Shown here: positions 15,740-24,600 of the stretch, one piece after another | Layout: the number at the start of each line of letters is the position of its first letter | Numbering within the stretch: position 1 is the stretch's first letter | DNA from: Aquimarina algiphila | GTDB lineage: Bacteria > Bacteroidota > Bacteroidia > Flavobacteriales > Flavobacteriaceae | Length of the DNA: 40,143 nucleotides | Assembly (NCBI RefSeq): GCF_007489275.1 | Contig: NZ_VLNR01000062.1 | Coordinates: 1,090 to 41,232, forward strand | Direction of reading: 5' to 3' | Position numbers and translations under genes: made by a program | Notes under the pieces: model-generated | What the model saw: the letters and a program-made list of their open reading frames with translations, nothing else | What the model was told of the DNA's origin: nothing | Databases searched by the model: none

Positions 15740-16633
15740 ATGGCTGAAGATTGGGATGGAAAATCCAGAGGTACAGTTTTTGGGTTTAAAGTGTTTGTAT
15801 TCTTTATTAAGAATTTTGGCATCAATGCTGCTTATGCTTTAATGCATTTGCCAATTCCTTATTTTTGTTTATTCTCCAGAAAAAATGTAAAAGGTCTTAG
15901 TTATTATTTTAGGAAACGACTTGGCTATTCTTGGTTAAAAAGTTCGATTAGTATTTACAAAACCTATTATGTTTTTGGTCAAACACTTATTGATAAAATT
16001 GCAATTCCTTCTGGTTTAAGAAAAGGTTACACTTTTCATTTTGATGGAGAAAACTTATTAGAAGAAGCACTATCTAAACAAAAAGGGGGCATTTTGATAA
16101 GCGCTCATGTTGGTAATTTTGAATTGGCACAATATTTTTTTAAAGAACGATTGACCGATACATCTATAAGTATTGTCATAACAGATCAAGATCATCAAGA
16201 CATTAAAGAATATTTGGATCAGTATAGGCAAAGAGATGAAATACACTTTATTATTGTAAAAGACGATTTTTCTCATATTTTTGAAATTAATGCAGCGCTA
16301 GCCCAAAATAAAATAATTTGTATCGCAGGTGATCGGTATTTAAAAGATACAAAATGTATAGAAGAAGAACTGCTTGGTAAAACAGCAAGATTTCCAGTAG
16401 GACCTTTCTATCTGGGTAGTCGTCTTAATGTACCTGTTTTGTTTGTTTATGTTATGCGCGAACCAAAAAAACACTACCATTTATATGCAAGACACGTTGA
16501 TGTTAAAGCTAGGGATGCGCAAGATTTATTAAGGAAGTTTACTCAAAACCTAGAATATATGGTGAGGAAATATCCTTTACAATGGTTTAATTTTTACGAT
16601 TTTTGGCAAGACAAAAAAAATGGAAGAGCATAA
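15740..16633 (+). CDS. LpxL/HtrB-like lysophospholipid acyltransferase family protein
   Basis: The protein has 297 residues. The acyltransferase motif H-x4-E appears as H123 and E128 in I-S-A-H-V-G-N-F-E. Later G-D-R-Y and F-P-V-G-P-F-Y-L-G-S-R correspond to the second and third family blocks. A hydrophobic N-terminal segment (about 16-45) suggests a membrane anchor. Such enzymes in aryl polyene clusters are thought to transfer the polyene acyl chain to a lipid or sugar acceptor. The end overlaps the next gene by 14 bp, indicating translational coupling. Confidence 0.85.
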   Translation: MAEDWDGKSRGTVFGFKVFVFFIKNFGINAAYALMHLPIPYFCLFSRKNVKGLSYYFRKRLGYSWLKSSISIYKTYYVFGQTLIDKIAIPSGLRKGYTFHFDGENLLEEALSKQKGGILISAHVGNFELAQYFFKERLTDTSISIVITDQDHQDIKEYLDQYRQRDEIHFIIVKDDFSHIFEINAALAQNKIICIAGDRYLKDTKCIEEELLGKTARFPVGPFYLGSRLNVPVLFVYVMREPKKHYHLYARHVDVKARDAQDLLRKFTQNLEYMVRKYPLQWFNFYDFWQDKKNGRA

Positions 16634-17075
16634 TCAATTAAAATCACCAATATCAGACTTAAAGCATATAGAAAAGTTATTGCCACATCGCAAACCAATG
16701 ATTATGGTTGATACTCTGGAATATTTTTCGATAAAAAAAGGAGTTTCTCGATTTTCAATTTCTGAAAACAATATATTCGTTAGTAATGGTTTTTTTTCTG
16801 AAACAGGCATCTTAGAGCATATGGCGCAAACCGCTGCTTTGTATATGGGCTATAAACAGTCTCTTGATAATATTAAAACCAAAGAAGGATTTATTGGAGC
16901 GATTAAATCGAGTCAAATTATAAGTCTTCCAAAACTAAATGATATCTTATCTACTGAAATAGAGGTTGTTTATCAAATTGCCAATATGACTATGGTGAAA
17001 ATAGAATCTTCGGTAAATGGAAAAATTATTGCTGTATCAGAAATGAGCACACTACTAAAAGATGAGATAGAATGA
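16620..17075 (+). CDS. Hotdog-fold dehydratase, ApeP/FabZ-like
   Basis: The protein has 151 residues. L-L-P-H-R-K-P-M-I-M-V-D (about 20-31) matches the FabZ/ApeP opening motif with the catalytic His. E-x-G-I-L-E-H-M-A-Q-T-A-A (about 60-73) is the central hotdog helix. It would dehydrate the beta-hydroxyacyl-ACP. A second hotdog dehydratase lies at 24200, which fits the two-subunit DH:DH heterocomplex (ApeI:ApeP) known from aryl polyene biosynthesis. Its 3' end overlaps the thioesterase start by 4 bp (ATGA). Confidence 0.82.
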   Translation: MEEHNQLKSPISDLKHIEKLLPHRKPMIMVDTLEYFSIKKGVSRFSISENNIFVSNGFFSETGILEHMAQTAALYMGYKQSLDNIKTKEGFIGAIKSSQIISLPKLNDILSTEIEVVYQIANMTMVKIESSVNGKIIAVSEMSTLLKDEIE

Positions 17076-17506
17076 ATGAAAAAGGAGAACTTATAGCACA
17101 ATATAAGGTAAGAATCAGGTTTAGTGAAACTGATGCTTTAGGTATAGTGTGGCATGGTAACTATTTAAAATATTTTGAAGATGGTCGTGAAGCTTTCGGA
17201 AGGAAATTTAATATTTCATATCTTAATGCTAAAGAAAATGGCTACGCAACACCTATTGTGAAAACCGTTACAGAACATAAATTGCCTCTTAAATATGGGG
17301 AAATTGCAACTGTGAAAACGTATTATGTAAATACGGCATCAGCAAAACTGATATTTAGATATATTATAACGAATGAGACTGATGAAATTGTGTGTACTGG
17401 CGAAACCGTTCAGGTGTTTACCAATTTAAAAGACAACACAATGTCTCTAATTCTTCCAGAGTTTTTCAAAGCTTGGAAAATACAACAAAATTTACTTGAT
17501 GCGTAA
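17072..17506 (+). CDS. Acyl-CoA/ACP thioesterase, YbgC/4-hydroxybenzoyl-CoA thioesterase family
   Basis: The 144-residue hotdog protein has the family signature R-I-R-F-S-E-T-D-A-L-G-I-V-W-H-G-N-Y with catalytic Asp21. It overlaps the previous gene by 4 bp and the next by a few bases. Thioesterases of this type in aryl polyene clusters are proposed to release or proofread acyl chains. Exact substrate cannot be read from sequence. Confidence 0.88.
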   Translation: MNEKGELIAQYKVRIRFSETDALGIVWHGNYLKYFEDGREAFGRKFNISYLNAKENGYATPIVKTVTEHKLPLKYGEIATVKTYYVNTASAKLIFRYIITNETDEIVCTGETVQVFTNLKDNTMSLILPEFFKAWKIQQNLLDA

Positions 17507-18644
17507 AGTCTATTTATCACATAACTCTATTATATCATCATTAGGTTTTGACAGTGACACTGTTGTTAAAAAGATAAAAGATGAAGTTTCTGGAATTTCT
17601 TTAATTAATGATAAAACTCTATTTCATAACCCTTTCTATGGATCTGTAATTAACAAAACTATTTTAAAAAATAAATTTGAAGCCTTAAAAACCGAAGAGA
17701 ACTATACCGTTTTAGAACAAATGATGTTATTATCATTAAGCAAGGTTATAGAAGCGTCAAATATTACTATTGATGAATCTGTTGGTTTGATTATTTCAAC
17801 AACAAAAGGGAATATTGATGTACTGGATAAGACTAGCGATTTTCCAAAATCATATGCTTATCTATCACGTTTGGGAACAGTTTTAAGGAATCACTTTCTA
17901 TTCAAAACAGAACCTTTAGTAGTTTCAAATGCTTGTGTATCTGGTATATTGTCTATTTCGGTGGCAAAAAGATTGATTCATGAAAATGTATATAAACATG
18001 TTTTTCTGGTTAGTGGTGATTTAGTGTCTAAGTTTGTTTTATCAGGTTTCAATTCGTTTCAAGCATTGAGTAATTCTATTTGTAAACCGTATTCAAAAGA
18101 TAGAACTGGTATTAACATTGGTGAAGCTATTGCAAGTATTTTAATCACATCAGATACAAATTATCTTACCGAAGAAAGTGTTGAAGTATTAGGAGAAGCA
18201 ACTTGTAATGATGCCAATCACATTTCTGGTCCGTCTCGATCTGGCGAAGGGTTATATCGATGTGTTAGTGCTGCGATGAAAGAAGCAACTGTAACCTCAA
18301 AAGATATAGATTATATATCCGCACATGGTACTGCCACTATATTTAATGACGAGATGGAAGCTGTAGCTTTCAATAGATTAGATTTTCAAAATATACCGCT
18401 GAATAGTTTAAAAGGTTATTTTGGTCACACATTAGGTTCGTCTGGATTAGTTGAAACCATTATAGGTATGCATAGCTTAAAACAAAATACTTTATTTTAT
18501 TCAAAAGGTTTTACGAGCTTAGGTGTTTCAAAACCATTACAAATAATTGAAAAAACAAAACAACAACAATTAGATATTTTCTTAAAAACAGCTTCAGGAT
18601 TTGGAGGCGCTAATACAGCACTGTTGTTAAAAAGTGTATCATAA
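17499..18644 (+). CDS. Beta-ketoacyl-ACP synthase with intact active site (first KS)
   Basis: From ATG at 17499 the protein has 381 residues. A TTG three bases upstream is less likely. The Cys-His-His triad is C146 (S-N-A-C-V-S-G), H276 (S-A-H-G-T-A-T) and H310 (F-G-H-T-L-G-S-S-G). This enzyme should catalyse decarboxylative condensation. It is shorter than FabF (about 410) and divergent in the N-terminal half. It may correspond to the initiating KS, or to the KS that pairs with the chain-length-factor-like protein. Which role it has cannot be decided here. Confidence 0.85.
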   Translation: MRKVYLSHNSIISSLGFDSDTVVKKIKDEVSGISLINDKTLFHNPFYGSVINKTILKNKFEALKTEENYTVLEQMMLLSLSKVIEASNITIDESVGLIISTTKGNIDVLDKTSDFPKSYAYLSRLGTVLRNHFLFKTEPLVVSNACVSGILSISVAKRLIHENVYKHVFLVSGDLVSKFVLSGFNSFQALSNSICKPYSKDRTGINIGEAIASILITSDTNYLTEESVEVLGEATCNDANHISGPSRSGEGLYRCVSAAMKEATVTSKDIDYISAHGTATIFNDEMEAVAFNRLDFQNIPLNSLKGYFGHTLGSSGLVETIIGMHSLKQNTLFYSKGFTSLGVSKPLQIIEKTKQQQLDIFLKTASGFGGANTALLLKSVS

Positions 18645-18654
18645 AATATCACTC

Positions 18655-19719
18655 ATGCCAAAAAAAGAACTAAGAGCCATTGAGGCATTGGAGGAAGCTC
18701 AAAAAATTGCTTTCGCCCCATTTGTTTTTCAATCTACAGTAAGTTTAAAAAAATTAGGTGTTTTAGATTATATTTTTGAAAAACGCGATAGTGGTGGAGT
18801 TTCAATTAATGAAATTTCTAAAAACTTATCCGTTAGCATTTATGGATTAGGAGTGTTATTAGAAATTGCAGAAAGTTCGGACATCGTTATTAAAGATGAT
18901 GAACAAAAATATCAACTTACTAAAACGGGTTATTTTTTAAACTATCATAAAACGGTAGAAGTTAATCTCAATTTTACAAATGATGTTTGCTATGAAGGTC
19001 TTTTTTATCTAAATGATGCCATTAAAGAAAAGAAACCTTCTGGTTTAAAGGTTTTTGGGAAATGGGATACTATTTATGATGGTTTATCCCAATTGAGCCC
19101 AGAAGTTCAAAAATCATGGTTTGAGTTCGATCACTATTATTCAGATGGTATTTTCGAGGAAGCTTTAATACGTGTATTTAAAAACCAGCCAAAGACTATT
19201 TATGATATAGGAGGCAATACAGGGAAATTTGCATTACAATGTTTTAATCATGATAGAGATGTTAATGTTCATATTTTTGATTTACCAGGACAACTCAAAA
19301 AAGCTTTGACGAATATTAAAAATAACGGTTTTAATGATAGGGTTTTTGCTCATGAGATTAATTGGTTAAAACCAAATCCCCAAATACCAAAAGGAGCTGA
19401 TCTTATTTGGATGAGTCAGTTTTTAGATTGTTTCTCAGAAGATAAAATTCTTACCATACTAAAAACCTGTGCAGCTTCTATGAATGAAAACACAGAGCTT
19501 ATCATCGTTGAAACATTTACAGATCGACAAAAATTTGATACGGCTCGTTTTTCATTAGAAGCTACTTCTTTATATTTCACAGCAATAGCCAATGGGACTA
19601 GTAAAATGTATTCTGCAGCAATTTTTGAAACGTTAATTAAAAAAGCTGGACTATCACTTAATGAAGATCATCAATTGGGAGAGTTTCATACCATGATGGT
19701 TTGCTCAAAAACACTATAG
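18655..19719 (+). CDS. SAM-dependent methyltransferase with N-terminal winged-helix dimerisation domain
   Basis: From ATG at 18655 the protein has 354 residues (MPKKELRAIEALEE...). A GTG at 18634 would overlap the previous gene and adds an unlikely segment. The N-terminal half resembles the dimerisation wHTH of small-molecule O-methyltransferases. The SAM-binding glycine loop is Y-D-I-G-G-N-T-G-K-F (about 183-192). Next come V-H-I-F-D-L-P-G-Q and I-W-M-S-Q-F-L-D-C. In aryl polyene and flexirubin pathways a methyltransferase methylates the aryl ring or its hydroxyl. The target carbon or oxygen cannot be told. Confidence 0.82.
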   Translation: MPKKELRAIEALEEAQKIAFAPFVFQSTVSLKKLGVLDYIFEKRDSGGVSINEISKNLSVSIYGLGVLLEIAESSDIVIKDDEQKYQLTKTGYFLNYHKTVEVNLNFTNDVCYEGLFYLNDAIKEKKPSGLKVFGKWDTIYDGLSQLSPEVQKSWFEFDHYYSDGIFEEALIRVFKNQPKTIYDIGGNTGKFALQCFNHDRDVNVHIFDLPGQLKKALTNIKNNGFNDRVFAHEINWLKPNPQIPKGADLIWMSQFLDCFSEDKILTILKTCAASMNENTELIIVETFTDRQKFDTARFSLEATSLYFTAIANGTSKMYSAAIFETLIKKAGLSLNEDHQLGEFHTMMVCSKTL

Positions 19720-19722
19720 AAT

Positions 19723-20334
19723 TTGAATTCTAAATTCAACATAAACGCATATAGTCATATTAGAAACGATAAAATTTCTCTAAATGGAGACATCGTTTTT
19801 GAAGATGAAACCAAAGATTTTTCAGCTTTTATAAAAAGTGCATATAAATCACAAGGTATGGATTATCCAAAATTCTTTAAAATGGATAATTTAAGTAAAT
19901 TGACTTTTATTGCAGCAGATCTCATTCTGCAAAGCATAAGTAATTCAGAAGAGAATATTGCCATCATACTATCTAATAAAGCATCTAGTTTAGATACAGA
20001 CAGAAAGTATCAGGAATCTATTTCAGACAGTAATAATTATTTTCCGAGCCCTTCAGTTTTTGTCTATACATTACCTAATATTTGTATAGGTGAAATTTGT
20101 ATAAAACATCAGTTATTTTCTGAAAATAGTTTTTTTATATTTGACAACTTTAACCCACACCATTTATGGATACAAACCGAACACCTTTTAAAAACAAAAA
20201 AGGCGAATAAAGTACTTTGTGGTTGGGTTGATTTTGATGATTCTAGTTATGATGCTTTTCTATATTTAGTAGAAGAACACGGTGATTTAAATCATACTAT
20301 TAAAGACATAAAACAACTATATCTATGCCAGTAA
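19723..20334 (+). CDS. Short beta-ketoacyl synthase-like protein without an active-site Cys
   Basis: The protein has 203 residues and starts at TTG 19723, 3 bp after the previous stop. No in-frame ATG occurs for about 45 codons. It resembles the N-terminal half of a thiolase-fold ketosynthase: I-A-I-I-L-S-N-K-A-S-S, P-S-P-S-V-F-V-Y-T-L-P-N-I-C-I-G-E-I, and a final G-W-V-D-F-D-D strand. The nucleophile loop and catalytic His residues are missing. It is too well kept (no stop or frameshift, tight coupling) to be an obvious relic. A structural or regulatory partner of the KS enzymes is plausible but unproven. It overlaps the ACP gene by 10 bp. Confidence 0.7.
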   Translation: MNSKFNINAYSHIRNDKISLNGDIVFEDETKDFSAFIKSAYKSQGMDYPKFFKMDNLSKLTFIAADLILQSISNSEENIAIILSNKASSLDTDRKYQESISDSNNYFPSPSVFVYTLPNICIGEICIKHQLFSENSFFIFDNFNPHHLWIQTEHLLKTKKANKVLCGWVDFDDSSYDAFLYLVEEHGDLNHTIKDIKQLYLCQ

Positions 20335-20588
20335 AAGAATTGAGAGAAGAATTGAAAGAGAAAATTATAGAACAATTAAACCTTGAAGAATTCTCTGTGA
20401 GTGATATTGATGATGATGCAGCTCTTTTTGGCGATGGACTAGGTTTAGATTCTATCGATGCATTAGAACTTATTGTAATGCTTGATAAAGATTATGGTAT
20501 TCAACTAACGGATCCTAAAGAAGGCAAAGAAGTTTTTAAATCCATCACAGTTTTAGCTGACTATATTGCAGAACGAACAAACAAATAA
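20325..20588 (+). CDS. Acyl carrier protein
   Basis: The 87-residue acidic protein has Ser43 in G-L-D-S-I-D-A-L-E-L, the phosphopantetheine attachment motif. It overlaps both neighbours (10 bp upstream, about 23 bp with the following KS frame). It is the only ACP in the window, whereas many aryl polyene clusters have two. It carries the growing polyene chain. No phosphopantetheinyl transferase gene is seen here. Confidence 0.93.
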   Translation: MPVKELREELKEKIIEQLNLEEFSVSDIDDDAALFGDGLGLDSIDALELIVMLDKDYGIQLTDPKEGKEVFKSITVLADYIAERTNK

Positions 20589-21789
20589 AAATATCGTACC
20601 ACGTGTTGTTGTTACAGGAATGGGAATTATTTCTGCAATTGGTAATTCTGTGGAAGCCAATAAAAAAGCGTTATTAGCTTCAAAAAGTGGTATTGGTCCT
20701 ATTTCAAAAATTAATACCATTCATGCCGAACGGATAAAAGTTGGTGAGGTTATTTTTTCTAATGATGAATTAGTATCTCAATTACAATTACCAGAAGATA
20801 ATAATTTTACCAGGACCGCTTTATTAGGTTTGTTTGCAGCTAAAGAAGCAGTAGAAAATGCTGAAATTTTAGATATTAATAGTTATAAAACAGGGCTGAT
20901 TTCTTCCACTACTGTTGGTGGAATGGACAAAACCGAACAACACTTAAAACAATTTAGTTCATCTTCTGAAAGTCAGAAATATATTTCTAGCCATCATGCA
21001 GGTGATAGTACCAAAAAAATTGCTAAGTACCTTGGAGTTAACGAGTTTTCAACCACAATGAGTACAGCTTGCTCTTCGGCTACAAATGCCATAATGTTAG
21101 GAGCACGACTTATAAAAGCGGGCAAATTAGAACGTGTTATTGTTGGTGGAACTGATGCGCTTGCAAAATTCACAATCAATGGTTTTAAAACCTTAATGAT
21201 TTTGTCAGAGGATGTTTGTCAACCTTTTGATGAACACAGAAAAGGACTTAATTTAGGCGAAGGTGCTGCTTATCTTGTATTAGAGTCTGAAAAGATTGCA
21301 AAAAAAGAAGGTAAATCCATTATGGCTTACATTTCGGGTTATGCCAATGCTAATGATGCGTTTCATCAAACGGCTTCATCTGAAAATGGTCAAGGAGCCT
21401 ATTTAGCGATGCAAAAAGCCCTGAATTTAGCTCAATTAAAACCAAAACAAATTGATTATATAAATGCCCATGGAACAGCCACACCAAATAATGACCTTTC
21501 AGAAAGTATTGCGATAAAACGTGTTTTTGGAAACGATATACCTGACTTTAGTTCTACAAAAGGATATACAGGTCATACTTTAGCAGCTGCAGGTGCTGTT
21601 GAAGCTGTGTATTCTGTATTAGCGTTGCAAGAGCAAACCGCATTTCCTAACCTTAATTTTAAGTCCAAAATCAATGAAACAGGTTTGATACCCGTTACAG
21701 AAATTAAGAAAAAACCAATTCATCATGTGTTATCAAATTCTTTTGGTTTTGGTGGTAACTGTTCTGCATTAATCTTATCAAAAGAATGA
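20566..21789 (+). CDS. Beta-ketoacyl-ACP synthase, FabF-type
   Basis: This 407-residue protein has the full length of KAS II. It has C169 in S-T-A-C-S-S-A-T, H302 in N-A-H-G-T-A-T-P, H337 in T-G-H-T-L-A-A-A-G, and a G-F-G-G-N-C-S-A-L C-terminus. The start is TTG at 20566 inside the ACP gene; the first in-frame ATG would remove the first beta strand. It directly precedes the chain-length-factor-like gene, with a 4-bp ATGA overlap. The pair therefore probably forms the KS:CLF heterodimer that elongates the polyene (like ApeO:ApeC). Confidence 0.9.
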   Translation: MQNEQTNKNIVPRVVVTGMGIISAIGNSVEANKKALLASKSGIGPISKINTIHAERIKVGEVIFSNDELVSQLQLPEDNNFTRTALLGLFAAKEAVENAEILDINSYKTGLISSTTVGGMDKTEQHLKQFSSSSESQKYISSHHAGDSTKKIAKYLGVNEFSTTMSTACSSATNAIMLGARLIKAGKLERVIVGGTDALAKFTINGFKTLMILSEDVCQPFDEHRKGLNLGEGAAYLVLESEKIAKKEGKSIMAYISGYANANDAFHQTASSENGQGAYLAMQKALNLAQLKPKQIDYINAHGTATPNNDLSESIAIKRVFGNDIPDFSSTKGYTGHTLAAAGAVEAVYSVLALQEQTAFPNLNFKSKINETGLIPVTEIKKKPIHHVLSNSFGFGGNCSALILSKE

Positions 21790-22808
21790 GAGATTGTTAT
21801 ATACATAGCGTAGTTTCAATTTCTGCTCAAAATACATTTCCTAATGAAGATTTTTTATTAGATGTCATTAAATACAATGCAAAAAAAATACAAGCTGTCT
21901 ATCCAAATTACAAAGATTTTATTTCACCAGTGGTTACGAGACGAATGCAGACAGGAGTGAAAATGGGAGTTGTCGCAGCAAACAAAGCTCTGCAGATCGC
22001 CAAATTAAATGAGCCTGATGCCATTATTACAGGCACAGGAATGGGCTGTATTACAGATACAGAAAAATTCTTAAATAGTATTATTGACAATGATGAAACT
22101 TATTTAACACCAACATCTTTTATACAATCTACACATAATACTGTTGGTGCTCAAATTGCATTAGGTCTTAAATGTAACAACTATAACAATACCTATACTC
22201 ATGGAAGTTTATCATTTGAATCTGCTTTAATAGATGCGCAATTACTGCTACAAGAACAGGGAGCAAGACATGTGTTAGTAGGTGGTATTGATGAATTGGG
22301 TACTGAGTTTGTTGATTATGTTCAGATGATAGAAGCTAACAAAAACAAAGGTATTGGTGTACCTTTTAGTGAAGGGGCTACATTTACTGTTTTATCTACT
22401 GAAAAGAAAGAAAACGCAATTAAATTACAAGATATCATTACAATATCCGAAGCGTCAAAAGAAGAACTAATTCTAAAATTAGAAGATTTTCTAGCTCTAA
22501 ATAATATGGATGTTAAAGCTATTGATGCCATAATTCTAGGAGATAATGGGGATATGTATGATGATTATTATGAACATATAACCATTTCTTTATTTTCTAA
22601 TGCTTCACAAATAAAGTATAAACACTTATCTGGAGAATTTCATACAGCTTCTGCTTTTGCCTTTTGGTTAGGAATTAATGTACTCCAAAAACAACATATT
22701 CCTGCGGAAGTTTTGAAAAATTCAGGAGAAAATAAATCCATTAAAACGCTATTGCTTTATAACCAATGTAAAGGTAAAGATCATAGTTTTATTTTACTGA
22801 AAACATGA
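21786..22808 (+). CDS. Ketosynthase-like chain length factor (no active-site Cys)
   Basis: The protein has 340 residues. The fold pattern of ketosynthases is visible (I-I-T-G-T-G-M-G, Q-S-T-H-N-T-V-G-A-Q-I-A-L, V-L-V-G-G-I-D-E). The nucleophile loop reads Y-T-H-G-S-L-S-F-E-S-A-L, with Gly/Ser in place of Cys, and the His motifs are absent. This is the signature of chain-length-factor subunits that pair with an active KS and set chain length. It overlaps the FabF-type gene by 4 bp and the deacetylase by 4 bp. Confidence 0.82.
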   Translation: MRDCYIHSVVSISAQNTFPNEDFLLDVIKYNAKKIQAVYPNYKDFISPVVTRRMQTGVKMGVVAANKALQIAKLNEPDAIITGTGMGCITDTEKFLNSIIDNDETYLTPTSFIQSTHNTVGAQIALGLKCNNYNNTYTHGSLSFESALIDAQLLLQEQGARHVLVGGIDELGTEFVDYVQMIEANKNKGIGVPFSEGATFTVLSTEKKENAIKLQDIITISEASKEELILKLEDFLALNNMDVKAIDAIILGDNGDMYDDYYEHITISLFSNASQIKYKHLSGEFHTASAFAFWLGINVLQKQHIPAEVLKNSGENKSIKTLLLYNQCKGKDHSFILLKT

Positions 22809-23572
22809 TGAAATTTAGGATTATAACGACTCTTTCGATTGTGGCAATACTTGGGTTGTTGGCTAGTAATTTATATTTTGGTAGCTCCTGGCTTTGGATT
22901 TTGTTACCTATTACGATTTGGTTGTTAGTTACAGCAATAGGTTCATTTATAATGAGCTACAATTATTTCTTAACTTCGTTTATATCTAGTAATTCTATAA
23001 TATCAAAGAAAATAGCACTCACATTCGATGATGGTCCACATCCGGAGCTTACGTATTCTATTCTAGATGTTTTAGATCGTTTTAATGCTAAAGCTACTTT
23101 TTTCTGTATAGGAAAACAGATTGAAAAATACCCTGAAGTTTTAAAAGAAATTGCAAAAAGAGGACATGCTATAGGAAATCATTCGTACTCGCACAGTAAT
23201 TTTATAGATTTTTCGTCTCAACGAAAATGGTTAGAAGAAATTCGAAAAACAGATTCGATTATTAAAAAGAGTATAGGTGAATCTTCAAATCTTTTCAGAC
23301 CGCCTTTTGGCGTAACAACACCTAACCTTGCTAAAGCAATAAAAGAAACCAAACATCATGTTATAGGCTGGGATAATAGATCGTTTGATACAGTATTAAA
23401 AAACAAAACCTTAGTTTTAAAACGAATTGTAAAACATATTTCGCCTGGTGGTATTATTTTGTTTCATGATACACAACCAAATACAGTATACGTTTTGGAA
23501 CGTTTATTGATTCATCTAAAACAACATCAGTTTGAAGCCGTAACCATAAATAATTTACTGGATGAAATGTAA
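22805..23572 (+). CDS. Polysaccharide deacetylase (NodB domain) family protein
   Basis: The protein has 255 residues. Two N-terminal hydrophobic segments (about 5-22 and 28-56) anchor it in the membrane. The NodB domain has T-F-D-D-G-P (D75, D76), H126 and H130 in H-S-Y-S-H, R-P-P-F-G near 165 and a terminal I-I-L-F-H-D-T. It would remove an N- or O-acetyl group from a glycan or amino-sugar in the periplasm. Within the operon it may act on the sugar or lipid carrier to which the polyene is attached (inference). It overlaps the LolA-like gene by 11 bp. Confidence 0.85.
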   Translation: MMKFRIITTLSIVAILGLLASNLYFGSSWLWILLPITIWLLVTAIGSFIMSYNYFLTSFISSNSIISKKIALTFDDGPHPELTYSILDVLDRFNAKATFFCIGKQIEKYPEVLKEIAKRGHAIGNHSYSHSNFIDFSSQRKWLEEIRKTDSIIKKSIGESSNLFRPPFGVTTPNLAKAIKETKHHVIGWDNRSFDTVLKNKTLVLKRIVKHISPGGIILFHDTQPNTVYVLERLLIHLKQHQFEAVTINNLLDEM

Positions 23573-24194
23573 ATGTTACTTTATATTATTTTTGTTTTTT
23601 TCTAACCTCATATCAATTAATGCTCAAGTTGAACTGAGTGCGAATGAGCAAAAAATATTTAAATCAAAAGTAATTGCAAAGGCAAATAGTACGCAAAGTA
23701 TGTTGAGTGATTTTGTACAAAAAAAACATCTTAGTATTATGGATAATGCTATTGTTTCTGAAGGGAAATTAGCATTTAAATCACAAAAGTTAGTGAAGTG
23801 GGAGTACACAAAACCTTATAAAAATATTGCAATTTTTAAAGATGACAAGCTCTACGTAACCAACGACGGTAAAAAAGAAACACTTAATTTAAAATCTAAT
23901 AAACTTTTTAAAAGTCTAAATTCACTCGTCGTTAACAGTATAAAAGGAGATATGTTTGATAATGAACAATTTGATATTTCTTATTTTAAAACAGACACAG
24001 ATTATTTAATACATTTTCTTCCGAAGGAAAAAAAAATAAGACGATTTGTTACTGAGTTTCAATTAAAATTTTCTAAAACAACCACAGAAGTCGAAGAGAT
24101 TAAGTTAATAGAACCTAATGATGATTACACAACGATCACTTTTAGAAACAAGCAATTAAATACTAAAATTTCTGATGAGACTTTTAAACATTAA
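23562..24194 (+). CDS. LolA-like outer-membrane lipoprotein carrier family protein
   Basis: The protein has 210 residues with a signal peptide (ending S-I-N-A-Q-V). Residues 30-190 follow the LolA-like pattern (S-D-F-V-Q-K-K, G-K-L-A-F-K-S-Q-K-L-V-K-W-E-Y, Y-V-T-N-D-G-K-K). LolA-like proteins are standard members of aryl polyene clusters, where they are thought to shuttle the lipid-linked product across the periplasm with the MMPL exporter. This is not the housekeeping LolA, judging from its context. Confidence 0.85.
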   Translation: MKCKCYFILFLFFSNLISINAQVELSANEQKIFKSKVIAKANSTQSMLSDFVQKKHLSIMDNAIVSEGKLAFKSQKLVKWEYTKPYKNIAIFKDDKLYVTNDGKKETLNLKSNKLFKSLNSLVVNSIKGDMFDNEQFDISYFKTDTDYLIHFLPKEKKIRRFVTEFQLKFSKTTTEVEEIKLIEPNDDYTTITFRNKQLNTKISDETFKH

Positions 24195-24199
24195 ATATT

Positions 24200-24580
24200 A
24201 TGCTGTTAGATGATTTTTATGAAGTTTTAGATTTACAAAGGAAAGACAACCAAACCATTATAGCTTCGGTGAAAATTAATAAGGCGCATCACATTTTTGA
24301 AGGACATTTTCCTGAAAATCCTGTAACACCTGGTGTTGCAATGCTTCAGATATTAAAAAATTGTCTTGAAACTCATATGGAAGAATCACTTTTTATGCAG
24401 CACTTATCTCATGTGAAATTTTTAACTTTAGTAAATCCAAATATTGAAAATATTTTAGATTTCACAATAGAGATTACCCCTCAAGCAGAAGGATTCAAGA
24501 TAAAAAACTACACTTCTTTTAGAGACGGTCGTTCTGTTTTAAAATGTAATGCTACTTTTGTGAAATATCCAAGACCATAG
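24200..24580 (+). CDS. Hotdog-fold dehydratase, ApeI/FabA-like
   Basis: The protein has 126 residues. H-H-I-F-E-G-H-F-P-E-N-P-V-T-P-G-V (about 29-45) is the FabA/FabZ-type active-site segment with the catalytic His. The middle helix V-A-M-L-Q-I-L-K-N carries no Glu at the usual place. It could therefore complement the other dehydratase at 16620, as in the ApeI:ApeP heterocomplex. It lies 5 bp after the LolA-like gene. Confidence 0.8.
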   Translation: MLLDDFYEVLDLQRKDNQTIIASVKINKAHHIFEGHFPENPVTPGVAMLQILKNCLETHMEESLFMQHLSHVKFLTLVNPNIENILDFTIEITPQAEGFKIKNYTSFRDGRSVLKCNATFVKYPRP

Positions 24581-24600
24581 AGCAAGAGTAAATATATAAG

